Of a stretch of DNA of 64,000 nt, positions 11,981 through 25,329 are shown piece by piece. Position 1 is the stretch's first letter; each line of letters opens with the position of its first letter. Source of the stretch: Pyrus communis (taxonomy: Eukaryota; Streptophyta; Magnoliopsida; Rosales; Rosaceae); NCBI RefSeq assembly GCF_963583255.1, contig NC_084803.1, positions 25,146,428-25,210,427 on the forward strand, read 5' to 3'. A program made the translations under genes and the position numbers. The notes beneath the pieces are model-generated. The model ran no database searches and was not told the DNA's origin. It saw only the letters and a list, made by a program, of their open reading frames with translations.

Positions 11981-13859
11981 TCATAGGAGCATGTTTATGC
12001 AACTTTGTTAGTTTAATTCCTTGCATTTAGTGAGTTAGTTTCCATTTATTATAGTGATTTAAGCTATTTTCGTTTGTTTGTAGGTTCAATTGGCTAAAGT
12101 GGCAAGAAAATGAAATTTGGAGCATTTTAGAGCAGTCTTGGGCTTGGAATTGATAACATATGCATGGAGCAAGGTGGATGGACAAATTTAAAGTTCAAGA
12201 AGGGCTAAGAATATGCTAATGAGATGGAAGAATTAATTCAAGGCAAAGAAGATTTGTAGCTCAACAAAGAAAGGAGGAAACATGAGCCAAACTACCTTAT
12301 TTTGTCCTAACCCTATTCTAATCCTACACCACCTAGGTTCCAGCTGCAAGAAGGATCGCTAATTATATCAGGACATTTAAATAAATGATTCTAGAAGGCC
12401 TAATCCCATTCCTAAAGGGAGCCGCACCTATTTCTTCTAGAAAACCCATTCCCTTGCTGTGCAAGGCATTTCCCTTTCCTCTAGGATCTGCCACACCTCT
12501 CTTTCCCTTTTCCTCTTGGATTCTGACATTTATTTACCCTTTTTCCTTGAGGATTTGGAGAGCAAATCTTTCCCAAAATCTAATTAATGTCGTGCCTTTT
12601 CCCTTTTTAAAAAGAGATGTTTCTGCCCCACAAAAGGGGGATAACTCATTCCTATCTCTGAATACAACTCGCACACACCCCATCCACCACACATTTTAAC
12701 CCAATTTCAGAGAAAAATACCTTTGTGCCGTAACTTTGCAAGGAAGGAGAGCATAGCTTGGAGTCGTACCTGCCATTCAAATTTGGATTGTTAGAGCGTT
12801 TCTAAGTGTATTCAATCTTTTGTTTTCAATGTTTAAATTTAATTGTACTTGTTTAATTGCGAATATGAGGAGCTAAACTCATTTTAGCTAGAGGAGAATT
12901 CAAAACCATGAACATATATGTGATATGAATTGATTTCATCCAATTATTGTTTCGTAAAACATGAATATGATTTGCTTAACTACTTGATTGATAACTTATT
13001 CTTGTATGTTGATTAAAGGTGCACACTTAGTTTGCATGCATGAATTTGATGCTAAAATATAAGGGAATTTCACCTAACCGTTATGAACTTATATTTGCAA
13101 GTAGTGGAGGTCGCTAGTCACGATCGTGTTAAGTAAATTCCTGGCAAGAGTATCATGCTTTTCATAGTTACGAATGTCATGTCAATGCTTATGATGTCCA
13201 TAGAACTTAATGATCTTTGATATGTATCTATATTATGTTGTTCATATAAGAAACTTGATAAGAATAATTTGATTGCATCGCTTAGTCCAATTCAATGAAA
13301 TTAGGGAAATCTGAGAGTTAATTTGTGCAATCCACAATTAATTTGGGGCATTGTCATTCATGGTTTATTGGAATAATAATTGGAAATCGATTCATATGCA
13401 TATGTGTCATGTGTGGAGAAGAACCCTCTAGCTAGCCTATCACCCGTCAATTCACCCAAATTCATACCTTTAACTTAGTTTTTTGTAACTTGTTTGTTTA
13501 AGTTTTAAATTCGTCAAAACTAAACCCCCCCTCTTTATATTTCGTGTTTACTTAGTTAGAACCTATTTAGATTTGTTTGTTTTAGTGTTTTGAGTCAAAG
13601 TTAAATTAAAATTTGTCCAAAGTCATCTTTAGTTTCTGTTTTAAGTCAATTTGCTTGTTTTGTGCTGTTTTGAGTCTTTCTAGTTTGTTTTGAGTCATTA
13701 GAGTCTAGTTTTCTATTTTTGAGTCTAGTTTAGTGTTTTAGAGTTTAAAATTGAGAGATTAACATCCCTTCTAATCTTCGGCCTATAACGATCCCTACTT
13801 ATTCATACTACAACCACATAAAAGGGGTTTAAGTTTGTGTGCTATTTTATATCACATCA
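11981..13859 (+). repeat. Solo LTR nested in E1
   Basis: A 1879-base insertion between gag and protease of E1, absent at the equivalent place in E2 (around 45745). It is flanked by the perfect 5-bp duplication CTCGA (11976-11980 and 13860-13864). The start TCATAGGAGCATGTTTATG is a G-to-C variant of a common plant LTR start, TGATAGGAGCATG; the end is TATCACATCA. There is no internal domain, so it is the product of LTR-LTR recombination or an equivalent loss. Open frames inside are not protein-like. Confidence 0.85.
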
Positions 13860-13864
13860 CTCGA

Positions 13865-16800
13865 TAACCCGGAAGAGGGCGACCAAGACCCAATGAGCCC
13901 TTCAGTCCTCGAAAATATGGAAATCAACATGGTCCATGTTCTACCTGCTAAATTTCAACCAACCACACATCAACCAAATTTCTTGGATGGGGACGTGGTT
14001 GGCGAGGAAGCAACACAAGTCGATTTCATCGCCACCGAAGAAGATAGGCAAGCGAGTAAAGATGACAAACTTAAATCAGTTGTGGCTGTACTGTTTTCCC
14101 GCTCCTCTTTGGCTAATCTTCAACATCTGAAGCCGTTTTATGTCACGGCTCACATTGAAGGTTATCCAATCTCTAAAATTTTCGTCAATTGTGGGGTGAC
14201 GATCAATATCATGCCTGTATCCGTCATGAAGGCACTACGATGATCTAATGATGAACTCATTCCATCAGGCATAACCATAAGCAGCTTCGTCGATGACAAG
14301 TCCTAGACCAAAGAAGTGCTTCCACTGGAGGTCTGTGTTGCAGGTCGCAATTACATGACCACATTCTTTATTGTCGACTCCAAGATCGAGTATAATGCAC
14401 TACTCGATCGGGATTGGATCTATCAAACAAATTGCATTCCCTGTTCATTATATCAGGTTTTCATCTTTTGGGACGGTAAATCAGATATGGTTCATCTGGC
14501 TGACAGTCAACCGTTTGAAGCCAATATGATTCAGGCATGGTATTACAATGATCACGTTGGCTATATTACCCTACAGGATAGACAACTGACTCAAATTTCG
14601 GTACAAAAAATAATCAAGGTAGACACCGAGACTATCCATCAGGATTCGGCAAGACTTGGGTTGGCTGATCTGATTGCAGACACTAATGTCTGAAAACAGA
14701 CAGGACAAATGCCAGGCTGTGATTTCATCTACCATGGAACGACTACTGGCCCATTGGTATGTTATTTCCAAGCAACCAAATTCGGGTGTAAACTTAGTCG
14801 AATTTTTGGCCGAATGAGACAATGGCCCAGTATTATCACTAGAGAAAGTTCAGGCTGCACCAGCCGACCTCGAGGATAGTTAACCTCAAGTTAAAGATCC
14901 TTTAGAGGAAATAAATGTTGGAACGGTCGAAGATCCACGACCTTTGTTCATTAGTGCTTTGTTGCCCCAACATGTAAAAACCAAGCTTTGTAATTTTCTC
15001 AAAGAATTTAAGGATTGTTTTGCTTGGAGTTACCATGAGATGCCTGGTTTAGATCGAACGCTAGTTGAACATGAATTACGCATCAGACCTGGGTGTAAAC
15101 CATTCCACCAACCACCTCGATGATTCTTAACCAAAGTACAACTTGGCATAAAAGATGAACTCGTTCGACTTTTAAAAGCTGGGTTTATTCATACAGCTCG
15201 ATACAGCGAATGGTTGGCAAACATCGCCCCAGTTTTAAAGAAAAGTGGTGCCTTGCATATTTGTATTGATGTTCAAAATTTGAACCTGGCAACTCCTAAA
15301 AATGAATATCCAATGCCAATTTCAGATTTGTTAATTGACACGACAACAAACCACGAGATCTTATCCTTTATGGATGGACATGCTGGTTATAACCAGATTT
15401 TTATTGCCGAGGTTGATGTCCATAAGACCCTTTTTCGTTACATGGGAGCACTTAACACATACGAATGGGTCGTCATGCCATTTGGCCTCAAGAATGCCAT
15501 TGCCACATACCAACGAGCCATAAATACTATTTTCCATGATTTGATTAGTTACACCGTCGAAGTCTACATTGATGATGTTGTAATCAAATCACAACGTCGA
15601 CAGACACATTTGGATGATCTTCGTCAGGCTTTCCTAGGTATGCACCAGCACAACCTTAAAATAAATCTTGCAAATTGTTTCAGCGTATCAGCTGACAATT
15701 TTTTTGGATTCCTTGTGCATCATGGTATTGAGGTAGACGAAAATAAGGCTCGAGAAATCATCAACGCACCACCCCCGACAACTAAGAAACAACTACAGTC
15801 GTTGCTCGGCAAGATTAACTTTTTCCATCGATTCATTGCCAATTCGGCGGGAAAAATGAAATCATTTACCACGCTCTTGAAACTTAAGGATTTTGACATC
15901 TTCGAATGGCATGCAGAACACCAACAGGCGTTTACACAGATCAAGGTCTCTCTCACGACTCCACCCGTCCTGGTCTCACCACAACATGGCAGACCTCTCA
16001 AGTTGTACATCTCAGCGGCCGAAGAATCCATCAAATGCCTTCTTACACAAGACAATAATGCTAGGTAAGAACAAGCCATTTTTTTATCTCAGCCGAAATC
16101 TCAACCCACCGAAGATTAATTATTTCGCCGTCGAGAAGCTCTGCCTAGCCTTATTTTTCGCTGCATCAAAACTCAGGCATTACATGCTCTTATCGGTCAC
16201 TCAGGTCATCTCCCAGACCAATGTCATTCGTTACATGATCACTCAGTCGATAGTAAAAGGCCGAATCGGAAAGTGGACAATAACACTGTCTGAATTCAAT
16301 TTGCAATATACGCCCCAGAAAGCTGTCAAAGGCTAAGCGTTGGACGATTTCGTGGCCCAACATCCCTCACCATACGGTTTTGGGAGCAATGACGTTGAAA
16401 TCAGCATGGTGAAAACACTTGATAATTACTGGACAATGTACTTTGATGGCTTTAGTACTTCAATCTCGGCTGGCGTTGAGATCATTATTCAATCCCCAAT
16501 TCACAGCTGCTAGTACTTTTCTCTCAAGCTTGATTTTGATTTACGAATAATCAAGCCGAATATGAAGCCCTTATCATTGGCCTTGGTGTCCTACACGATT
16601 TGCGGGCAACCCGTGTCCTTATTCTCGATGATTCTGAACTTGTCATTAACCAACTCAATTGGACTTTTCGTTGCATGAGTTGCACTCTAGCGCCTTATCA
16701 CATGGTTACCAGTTATTTGACCGAATCTTTTGACCGCGTTACTTTCAAACACATTTCACGAGTTTGAAACATCGACGCACATGAATTAGCTCAAATAACC

Positions 16801-18236
16801 TCCTGAGCACAACTCTTGGGGGCAAACTAGGCTGAGAAATACCTGTGTCATGACATGCACACCCCGCCTTGGTTAATCAACAAGTTCTCTAACGTGATTA
16901 AGTGATCCGTACACGAGTTATGTCCTTACCTTCGTTGTTGGAATGGAATAACCTTATAGAGGTCTGCGCAGTCAAGGTAATCCCATACGATTGGAGAATG
17001 TCAATCATGCGATATCTTGACAACCTCAGTGATAAACATAACCGCAGGACAAGGGTCCATGCCACAAATTATGTGTTGTACCAGAGCGACTTGTACCGGA
17101 AAGGTGAGGATGGTTTATTGTTATTATGCCTCGGCCCGCGAGAGGCTGCCTAAACAATTGCAAAAGTACATGAAGGAATTTGTGGAACTCATCAATCTAG
17201 GTACAAGATGCGTTGGCTGCTTCGACGACACTGCTATTTCTGGCTGAGTATATTGAATGATTGTATTGAGTATACACAACGATGTGTAGAATGTCAAATT
17301 CATGAGCCTACACAACGAGCCCCGGCCAAATTACTCACTCAGTCACCAACCCTGGTCGTTCAAAGGATGGGCTATGGACGTAATCGGCAAAATTACGCCG
17401 TCTCCTGGATCAGCTAAGCATGCATGGATACTTGTCACAACAGACTACTTCATCAAATAGATCGAAGCAAAGTCATACGCCAAGTTAACGTCTAAAGAGG
17501 TTTGTAATTTTGTAGAAGAAAATATTGTAACCAGATTCGGCATACCAGAAACGATCATAACGGATAATGGTACAATCTTTACGTCTGATAAGTTCAAAGA
17601 GTATACGACAAGTTTAAAAATTCGGCTCGAATAGTCAACGCCGTATTACCCATAAGCTAATAGATAGGCCGAAGCAAGTAATAAAGTTTTGATCGGCATT
17701 CTTGAAAAAACGATAAAAGAAAAGCCTAGTATATGGCATTTGAAGTTAAACGAGGCTTTATGGGCATATCGAACCTCACCCAAATTAGCAACCGGGACAA
17801 CCCCATATGCGTTGACTTATGGGCACGACGTGATGTTACCAGTCGAGCTGAGTATAAACTTGCTACGAGTAATTGAGCAAAGTAGTTTGTTCAGTGCCGA
17901 ATATAATTAGGCATAAGACAAGAGTTAGAAGACTTGGAGGAAGTTCGGCTTGACACTTATAATTTATTGGTGGCATAGAAGAAAATTGTCGAGCAAGCCT
18001 ATAATCAGCGAGTCACACAAAAACCATTCGGAGAGGGAGAGTTGGTGTGGCAAACTGTGCTGCCCATGGGGATTAAAAACCCTAGGTTCGGCAAATGGTC
18101 ACTAAATTGGGAAGGACAGTTCGTCGTTCACAAAGTTCTCGGCAATAGGGCATATCACCTCAAGGATCGAACTGGTTTAATTCACAAATTGCCGATCAAT
18201 GGGAAATTTTTAAAGAAATACAATCAAGTCACTTAG
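13865..18236 (+). pseudogene. pol: E1 pol (protease, RT, RNase H, integrase), broken
   Basis: Protease lies around 14110-14240, with the active-site region reading FVNCGVTINIMP (Asn where the catalytic Asp is expected). Reverse transcriptase spans about 15060-15600 and includes FMDGHAGYNQIFIAE and the catalytic YIDD at 15565-15576. A first RNase H follows (about 15990-16340), then a decayed second RNase H around 16430-16800 (YFDGF where FDGSS is expected). Integrase covers about 16990-18236: zinc-binding region with MRWLLRRHCYFWLSILN, core with TDNGTIF, and a C-terminal GPF/Y-like region ending in a stop at 18236. Numerous stops and frameshifts separate these pieces (for example 14241-14243, 14817-14819). 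It is dead but fully recognisable. Confidence 0.88.
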
Positions 18237-18377
18237 GAGACGCGAGAATAAAAAATCATTTCATTAATTTTGCAAAAGGGCGTACAAGTGAAGTTACAAA
18301 AGATTCCTAAGGCCAAAATCCTAAGGGGTCGAAGGAAGGAAGGCTTAAAGAGCTGCCTTCAGTTCCAACCACCTTAC

Positions 18378-21300
18378 TTAAAGAGCTGCCTTCAGTTCCA
18401 ACCACCTTACTTCGCCCATTGTGACTTCGGCTTGCCTCATCCTTTTATTAAGCTGAAGTTGATGGATCTGCTTTACGCCAGCCGCGAAATCCGTCAGCCG
18501 AGCCTTATTCACTTCAAAATCTTTTTTAAGTTCTGAAGCAACAGCCGACCTTTGCCATTGAAGCTCGGCAATTTGACGTTGAAGTTCGATAATTTGATGA
18601 TCAAGGACGGCCAGCCGCATTTTCTTTACCTTTATGGCCTCAACCTGTAGCCGAGTGGCTTCATGAGCAATCTTTGCAGCCTTTAGGTCGTCCCCGGCCC
18701 GGAGAGCCTGTTCAAAAGTAGTAAAGTATTGCTGAGTCCGCTCTAGAAGATTGGATAGGTAGACGACATTTTTAGTGCTCAGCAAACCACTAGCTGCAAG
18801 ATCGTTCAGGCACTCTCCTACAGAGTCAAGGCCTTTACATTGAAGAACTTGTGAGGCAGAAAATGATAGGAGTTCCTGCAACTTGGCGAAGGCTCGGCCG
18901 ACACGGCAGATGGCCCAACTACTCCAAATGTATTCGAGAGGAGAATGTCGAGCTCAACTTCCCATAAAGGCTCCACATGAAAAGATTTTAGGCAAAAGGA
19001 AAATCGTAAAGAATATAGTAGAGAGAATTTGTTTTAGACCTACCGAGACGAGACTTCAACCATGTCCCCTGGTTCATTGCTCGAACCTAGAGAACTTAAT
19101 GGCCGAGCCTAGTGTTTAAGACTACTTCTCAATTCACTTGGCCGATGAAGGTTATCTACATTCGATAGCCACTGAGGTGGCCAAGAAATATAGATAACAA
19201 CCTTTGGCACATAGAATTTTCGGTGAAATGAATAATCGGGCACCTGACATTTAATATTTTTCTCGGTTTAGACTTGTTATAGTAAAATTAACGAACGAAA
19301 GGGATGGACCCTTACAAAAGCCGAAGTAACTTCTTAAGGAGGAATGCTAAGTCTTGATCCTACGAATGGATTGATGTCTCCCCTGTCACTTCAGGCTCAA
19401 CAAGAGGCATTTTTCCACAATTGGCTGCAGAAGGATCAAGCTGGTCAATCACATCAACCACAGCTGGAGGGTTAGTGGTAGCGGGTTTAGTTGGCCGAAG
19501 GCGACTCATTAGCGGGATTTCTTCACTGTCGTTATCCTAAAGTAAGAGTTGTTAGTATTCGAAATCTAGTCAAAGAAAAAGTTGCCAGCAACATAATCAT
19601 ACCTCTTCCTCCATAACGACCATTGGTTTTGGTTTTGGATTCGGGGGGAGATTTTTCTCGGCTAAGGCCCCCACTTTCTCTAAGACAGCAGCAACAACCG
19701 ACCCAAGAGTTGCAGGTTCCTTGACCATCGAATCAACGGTTGGCTTGATCATGACTTGTTCAACGAGACGAACCTCAGGTGCTTGACCGGTGGGAGGTTT
19801 TGTTTGCATATCCGTTAAGGCTTGAACGGCGGGAGCGCTAGGAGACTCAGCAGTTTCTCCTGAGGTTTGGCTGGAAATGACATGAATCTCCCGCTCCCAT
19901 TTTTTCGCCAACCTCTTGACGCGTTTTTTAGAACGGGGAGCATCGCCAACAGTTTTGGACTCTAGACGAGATTGTTTACTCAGCAAGTTCGGCAAAATAG
20001 TCGCGGTTTTCTTTAGCCAAAGGGTAAGTTTTTTCTTGGCCACGACCGCAGCTGCCGCATCTGTATGATGACTTGAAAATTTAAAATCAAATCAGAAGGG
20101 AGTTTGAACAAATAGCCAAAGTGAAATGATAGGCGCAAATAAATACCTTAAGCCGTCTCTTTGGATTTTGTGGCAGAAGCCTTCTGTGGATGGTCGCCCA
20201 AAAGTTTCTTAATAACGTCTTCGACTGGCACACCAAAGAAGCAGTATTAAGAGTCTTAGGGACATTTGGCTGGAGGAGGAATTTCTTGCATCTTTCCTGA
20301 AATTCTTGCTTGGCCTCCCTCCATTTTTTCCCTGAAGAACCAGATAGGCATCTTCGACTTAGGAGAGAACGAGAGGTGAGTAGAGGTATTGGGCAACCTT
20401 AGAGGTAGCTGAATTGTCGTGTGGTAAAGTGAGGTTGGTATACTTCCCAACTTACCCGTTTAGCATTGCAGCCGAAAGGAAAGTCGCAAGTTAACACAAA
20501 TGATCCTCAGTTCTTTCGGAGGTAAGCATCTTCGGCTTCACTCCATGCTGAGGATGGAAGCTTGATGAAAGGGGGATATTCTTGACGACGGAAGATTAGA
20601 AACTCATCGTTATAAATGTCTTCTAGGCCAAAAAAGTATTTAAAAACTTCCTTGGCCGAGTGAGGAAAAGCGAGTCTAGAGCCCAATTGAAGACCTAACA
20701 CTTCAGAGGACTTGAAGTTGAGGACTTCTGGCCTAATGGTGGCGAAATAGATTTGCAGCCAGAGTTGAAGAACCCAAAGTGGGCCATTCTGGTATAGGTC
20801 AATCTTGTTGACCGTCGTCTGAGCTAGGCAATGTGTGAGGTTGGTGAGGGTGGCCAGGCTAAGAGCTAGGATATGACCATTGGCTAGGGCTTCAGCGACC
20901 GGCATGTTCTCGACCAGACATTTATTTGACTTGGTACAGCAAATAAATTTGTTATACCAGTAGAATAAGAAGGCTTCGTGTTGGATGAAGGTGTTGTAGT
21001 TGAAGAAGTTCTTATGCAACTTCTTTTAAGGGCTCTTGGTTTTTCTTCCTCAACGACTTGACAGCACGTTCTTCAAAAAGTGTCTTGCGGTCGAGGTTGG
21101 ATTGGTACTCAGAAAGGACGACATCAATCGGGAAACCTGAAGGGGAAGTTCCGAGAATGGCTGAAACGTCAAGAATATTAGGGCCAATAGGTGGCTGAGC
21201 ACCAAAAACCTAGAGCTGCCATGAGAAGTTCTTTGTCCATAGCGATCTCAATGGTCGAAATCTTGATGGCATCGTAAATGCCGAGAGTCTTCCATTCCTT

Positions 21301-21591
21301 ACTGAATAACTTCTCCATCCTTTCGACACAAGCTACCCAAGCCGCAGTAGTTAAAAGCCAGGCCCCCTGAGGTTTGGTCAGTTCCCACTTCAACCAGTCA
21401 TATCCTTGAAACAAGGGTTCCAAGCAGTGAGCTTTGAGAAGGTTGGTAATGGACGCCGGGACATTATCTTTAAAGAAAGGTCCTAGGATCTGGTGAGAAA
21501 GCTTAAATCACCTTCGAATTGCAGATTTTTTATGGCGCTGACACTTGGCGCATTCGTCAGAAAGTTTGGAGATAAAGGTGTTGAAAGCCAT
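18378..21591 (-). pseudogene. E1 antisense gene: plant-mobile-domain-like with coiled-coil tail
   Basis: It lies opposite to gag-pol between integrase and the 3' LTR, as in other Tat elements. The start is the ATG at 21591, matching E2's at 53856. The N-terminal part (21591-20507) carries KEWKTLGIYDAIKIST, a WCSAT segment and a stretch ending EALANGHILAL, resembling the plant mobile domain (aminotransferase-like). A lysine-rich linker follows (20043-19597). The C-terminal part (18881-18378) is helical and heptad-like (ELQRQIAELQWQR), a probable coiled coil. Candidate GT-AG introns: 19602-19537, 19315-19262 and 19043-18971; the exon between the last two is open except for one stop. Other stops and frameshifts occur. 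Function is unknown. Confidence 0.7.
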
Positions 21592-22190
21592 TGTTAAGAA
21601 CTCGAAGAAATTTCTGGACTTAAAAGTTTTTCTAGTTAGAGAATGGGCTTTGAAGGTTGTTATGGAGTAAAAGGTTTGAGATTTCTGAAAACATAACAAA
21701 AAAAAAATGAAGGAATTTGGGTATTTATAAGGGTTTTTGGAAGGAGGCCAATCATTTGATTTTTGAAAAAGGGTAAGACTAGTCAGACAGTTTTGCAATC
21801 ATCATGGATATTCCGGGAATCTATATGAAGGGACCGAAGAACTCGTGGATTAAGGCAACATGGTGACATGTGGTGGCAGGTTTTTATGATGAAAGGACGA
21901 TTCAATGACCTAGCAGTTAGTGATTCAAGGTAGCACATTTATGTGTAACAACAGGATTAATGATGAATAGATGTTTGGCGTCTGCACGTTCCCAATACCA
22001 TTATTAGGGGATAAGCAAATAGCAAATCGCCACACAGAAGATTGTTAAAAGAACCAAGAATGTGTGATCGTGTCTCATAAATGCTCATCTTTAGGTTATT
22101 CGAGGCATTTTAGTTTTTTATAAAGGTATAAGAGTCAATTTCGCTTCTTCAAGGTCGAGGCTCGGCCTAGGAATGAAAGCCAAGGACCTC

Positions 22191-22206
22191 AGAAACGAGG
22201 GGGCAA
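22191..22206 (+). other. Polypurine tract of E1
   Basis: AGAAACGAGGGGGCAA directly precedes the TG of the 3' LTR, the expected place for the plus-strand primer. E2 has the near-identical AGAAACGAAGGGGCAA. Confidence 0.8.
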
Positions 22207-23348
22207 TGTTTGGGCCCAAAATATAGGTGTGGGCCAAGTTAGGAGTTTTTCTCGACCCGGCAGTATGTTTCTAGAATCATTATGGGCTGCTTGGTTAAGA
22301 TCGGCCAAGTCCTAGTATGAGGTGGATTGATGGGGTGAGTCGAATCCTAGTATAATAAAGAGTCTTAATGGAATGAGCATGCTGAGATTTGAGAAGTGAA
22401 TGTGGCCAGATAAAGAGGTTGGTTCAAAGTCCTAATGGAGGAAGGATTGACCGAGATCTGGTTAGATTAGGATGAAGAATCCTAATCCGAGTATAGTTCT
22501 AGTTTGGTTATGTTAAGAGTGGCTGCTATAAATAAGAAGGGGGTGCATCATTCTAATCCTCCAATTCAACACACAAACAGCCATGCGCAAACTCTGGCTC
22601 TACGCAAAACCTCTCAACAACCTTGAGATTTTTATTTTCTTTTTTCGCCAACACATCTTCAGTTTAGATAAACAACACTGTGAAGGCAACCGATGACATC
22701 TTTAGTTTAGGTAAACAACACTGTTGCTGTAGAATCAGCCGACCCTAGAACACCTTCAGTTTGGATAAACAACATTACGTTGAGGTTGACTGGTTATCTA
22801 TCCAAGTATCGGCCAAGAATGATCTTCGAGTTCTTGTTGGCAGAGGTCATCTCATTATTTTTCTCGATGAAATGAGGTGTTACAGATTACTAGGCTCGGC
22901 ACATTGAACGCCGAGTTGTTTTATGATTGGATACTCACAAGTAAGTTTTAGAGTTCGGCATTCTAACGGCTGAACCATGTTTACCATCAAGACATATATC
23001 TCCTTTGAATACTTGTGTCCGTATAGTCTGGTACCAGTTCAGTGTGCTTATAATCTTACGAATATAATCACCGTGACCGAACTCAATGCTGACGATCCGT
23101 GAAATTCGTAAGACTAGCAGCCTTGTCTTCAGGCTCTAGAACCTGAAGGCCGAGACGTGTTCCTTCATCGGCCGCAGTCGTAAGATCAAGAAGTTAGCAG
23201 CGTGCTCAACACAACATAAACACATTTTATTCCCCGGCCGAGCTCGGCCGACGAGTTGGCACGCCCCGCACACAACCGAATGACGTAGTTAGCTTATTAA
23301 TTACTCGGCCTGCGCGCCACGTAGGCTTGGTAGTTTTTAGGGTCAACA
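22207..23348 (+). repeat. 3' LTR of E1
   Basis: 1142 bases, TGTTTGGG to GGTCAACA, aligned end to end with 7712-8851. TATA box CTATAAATAAG at 22526-22536. It is followed at once by the second copy of ACATG. Confidence 0.92.
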
Positions 23349-23353
23349 ACATG

Positions 23354-25329
23354 TTACATAAGTCATGCTTTGGAAAAAGGTTTCTTTCCTCATTCGAAAC
23401 AAGGGGAATGAAACCCTCTATCAAGCTTGAGTTTCATTTTCCATTATAATGAGAACCAAGGCCATTACTAACTAAAATTTTGAGAATTGCTAGCAAGACT
23501 TGCCCTTAAGACCTATTGCAACTCTTGGGTTAGAACTTAAAGTTTAGGTTTTAAACACCCCCAACTTGCTCTAACCTTTGGGCCTACATTCAGTTTTGGG
23601 TTAAAATGATTTTTGGAGCAAATTTAACACAAAAAACAGGCCAAGGTGCAACACCTACCCTACTTATGCGTGTGGACGTTCGCTGTAGCACCCGACAACG
23701 ATGAGACCCACTGTCAGGCCAGCTAGAGCCTAATGGCTTTTTTCATGATCCAACGGCTGAGATTAATGGACCGTTGGATCTAACGGCTGAGATCCAATAT
23801 AATAAAATCTAACGGTAAAAAAAAACAAAACCTAATAGCCCTAAATTAAGTCCAGCGGTTAAAACAATGAAAAAAATTATCTGAATAAAAATTCACCCAT
23901 AAACTCTATCAATACATATGTATTTGTTCAAATATCCACACAAAATTCATTTTTCTCCTACAATTCTTCCAAATTTTCTCTATCATGTGTGTTTCATGTG
24001 TTGTACATCGCTATTATGTGTTTCATATTTTTGTGTTCCATGAGTTTCACAGGGTTAGTTTAGTAATTTTCAATATTTATCGGAATCTAAATATTTTTGG
24101 GTTAAAATGTTCATAAAATCAATTTAGAATAGTCTACATAATTTTTATTTTTACAAAGTTAATTTAAAAAAAAATCTAAATTCATTCTTTAATAATCTCA
24201 GGCTAAAAATTTAACATAGCACCGTTGGAGCAAAAAAACTATTTATGAGTTAAAACCTAACATTTTTAATATTTTAACCCTAAAGGTTTGAGATCATCTA
24301 ACTGTCTAAGGCTATTCTCGACAAAAAAAAAAAATCGCAAAATTTGGGCCCAAAACCTCTCCAAGGGATGTATATTAGGGTGGAAACTTTGGAATTTTGT
24401 GTTTGGGTGTGGGAATTTGGGACGGGGGTAAGGCTTACAAGTGGAGAGGAGCCCACATCAAACATTATGTGATGCTTAAGGTTTCAACTCCACTTAAGTC
24501 TTTGATTTTTGGCAACTTTAACGAAAAACTCCCGGTACTGTTCACTTTAACGAAAAACCATATTTTTACACTAAAAAGTCAATCCTGTTACTATTCACTT
24601 TACCCTTTATTTTGTCATTGTCGTTAAAACTCAAAGTTTTCAAGCTCTTTTCATTAGTTTTCCTTTGATTTTTTTCATCAATCGAGTGCCATGTATAGGA
24701 ATGCATAACCTAATTAAAGACATGACTATGGCTTTTTTTTTTATTTTTATTTTTTATGGTTAAACAGAGCTAAATTAATCCAAAAAAGAAGACTACAACA
24801 AGGTTAGGAGAGTTCATAGACAATCCAAACCAACCCAAACATAAAAAAATACAAACAAGGCCCAATGATAGAGCCCATAATAGCCATAAAGAAAAAAACC
24901 CTAGATCTAAACAAAGGGACCAACTGCCTCCGCCCAAACAGTCACACCATTGTCGTGAAGCCGTCATTGTCGAGAAGAAGAACCCTTGAACCATATTGAC
25001 AAACGAAAAATGGGGGTGGTGAACCACCCTCACTCTAAGCGCTCCCATAATCCTACCAATTAGTGCAAATTGCACTTTAAAAGCCACCTAAATGCAAAGC
25101 ATGTCTCCAAGTGTCTCCCATAGAGTAGTAGAGGTTGAGGGGCAGCGATTCGCAATAGGGAACATAATTGAAGCGGAGAAATTGTGACCAAGCTCAGAGA
25201 AATTGAGACAGAGCTCAAGGCAAGGTGAGACTAGGCTCATAAGTAAAATTATCCCATCATAAGGTCAAAACAGAAAAGCAAGGAAATTAAAGCAAGAAGG
25301 AACTGTAGAAAATTAAAGGAGGAAGGAAG
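23354..25329. other. Intergenic, repeat-like, no gene recognised
   Basis: No open frame here looks like a gene. A short inverted repeat (GATCCAACGG / CCGTTGGATC) lies at about 23748-23781. The stretch about 24508-24650 carries two versions of ACTRTTCACTTTA and a TTTAACGAAAAA motif and looks like a dispersed short repeat. From 24740 to 25090 there is T-rich then A-rich sequence with an antisense open frame that I judge to be chance. Confidence 0.5.

Larger units (their letters stand above)
7712..23348 (+). mobile_element. E1: Ty3/gypsy retrotransposon, Tat-type, complete but defective
   Basis: A 15.6 kb element flanked by the perfect target duplication ACATG (7707-7711 and 23349-23353). Order: 5' LTR, gag, interruption by a solo LTR, protease, reverse transcriptase, RNase H, second RNase H remnant, integrase, then an antisense gene, polypurine tract and 3' LTR. 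The second RNase H domain and the antisense gene between pol and the 3' LTR are hallmarks of the Tat lineage. Every coding part has stops or frameshifts. It is a close relative of E2 at 41377-55575, aligning along its whole length. Confidence 0.93.

Noticed and set aside
12385..12699. A 104-codon open frame inside the solo LTR
   Set aside because: It lies wholly in LTR U3/R-type sequence, is rich in Phe/Pro/Leu and has no domain features.
24770..25087. A 105-codon minus-strand open frame
   Set aside because: Composition follows the local T/A-rich tract, with no recognisable domain or promoter.
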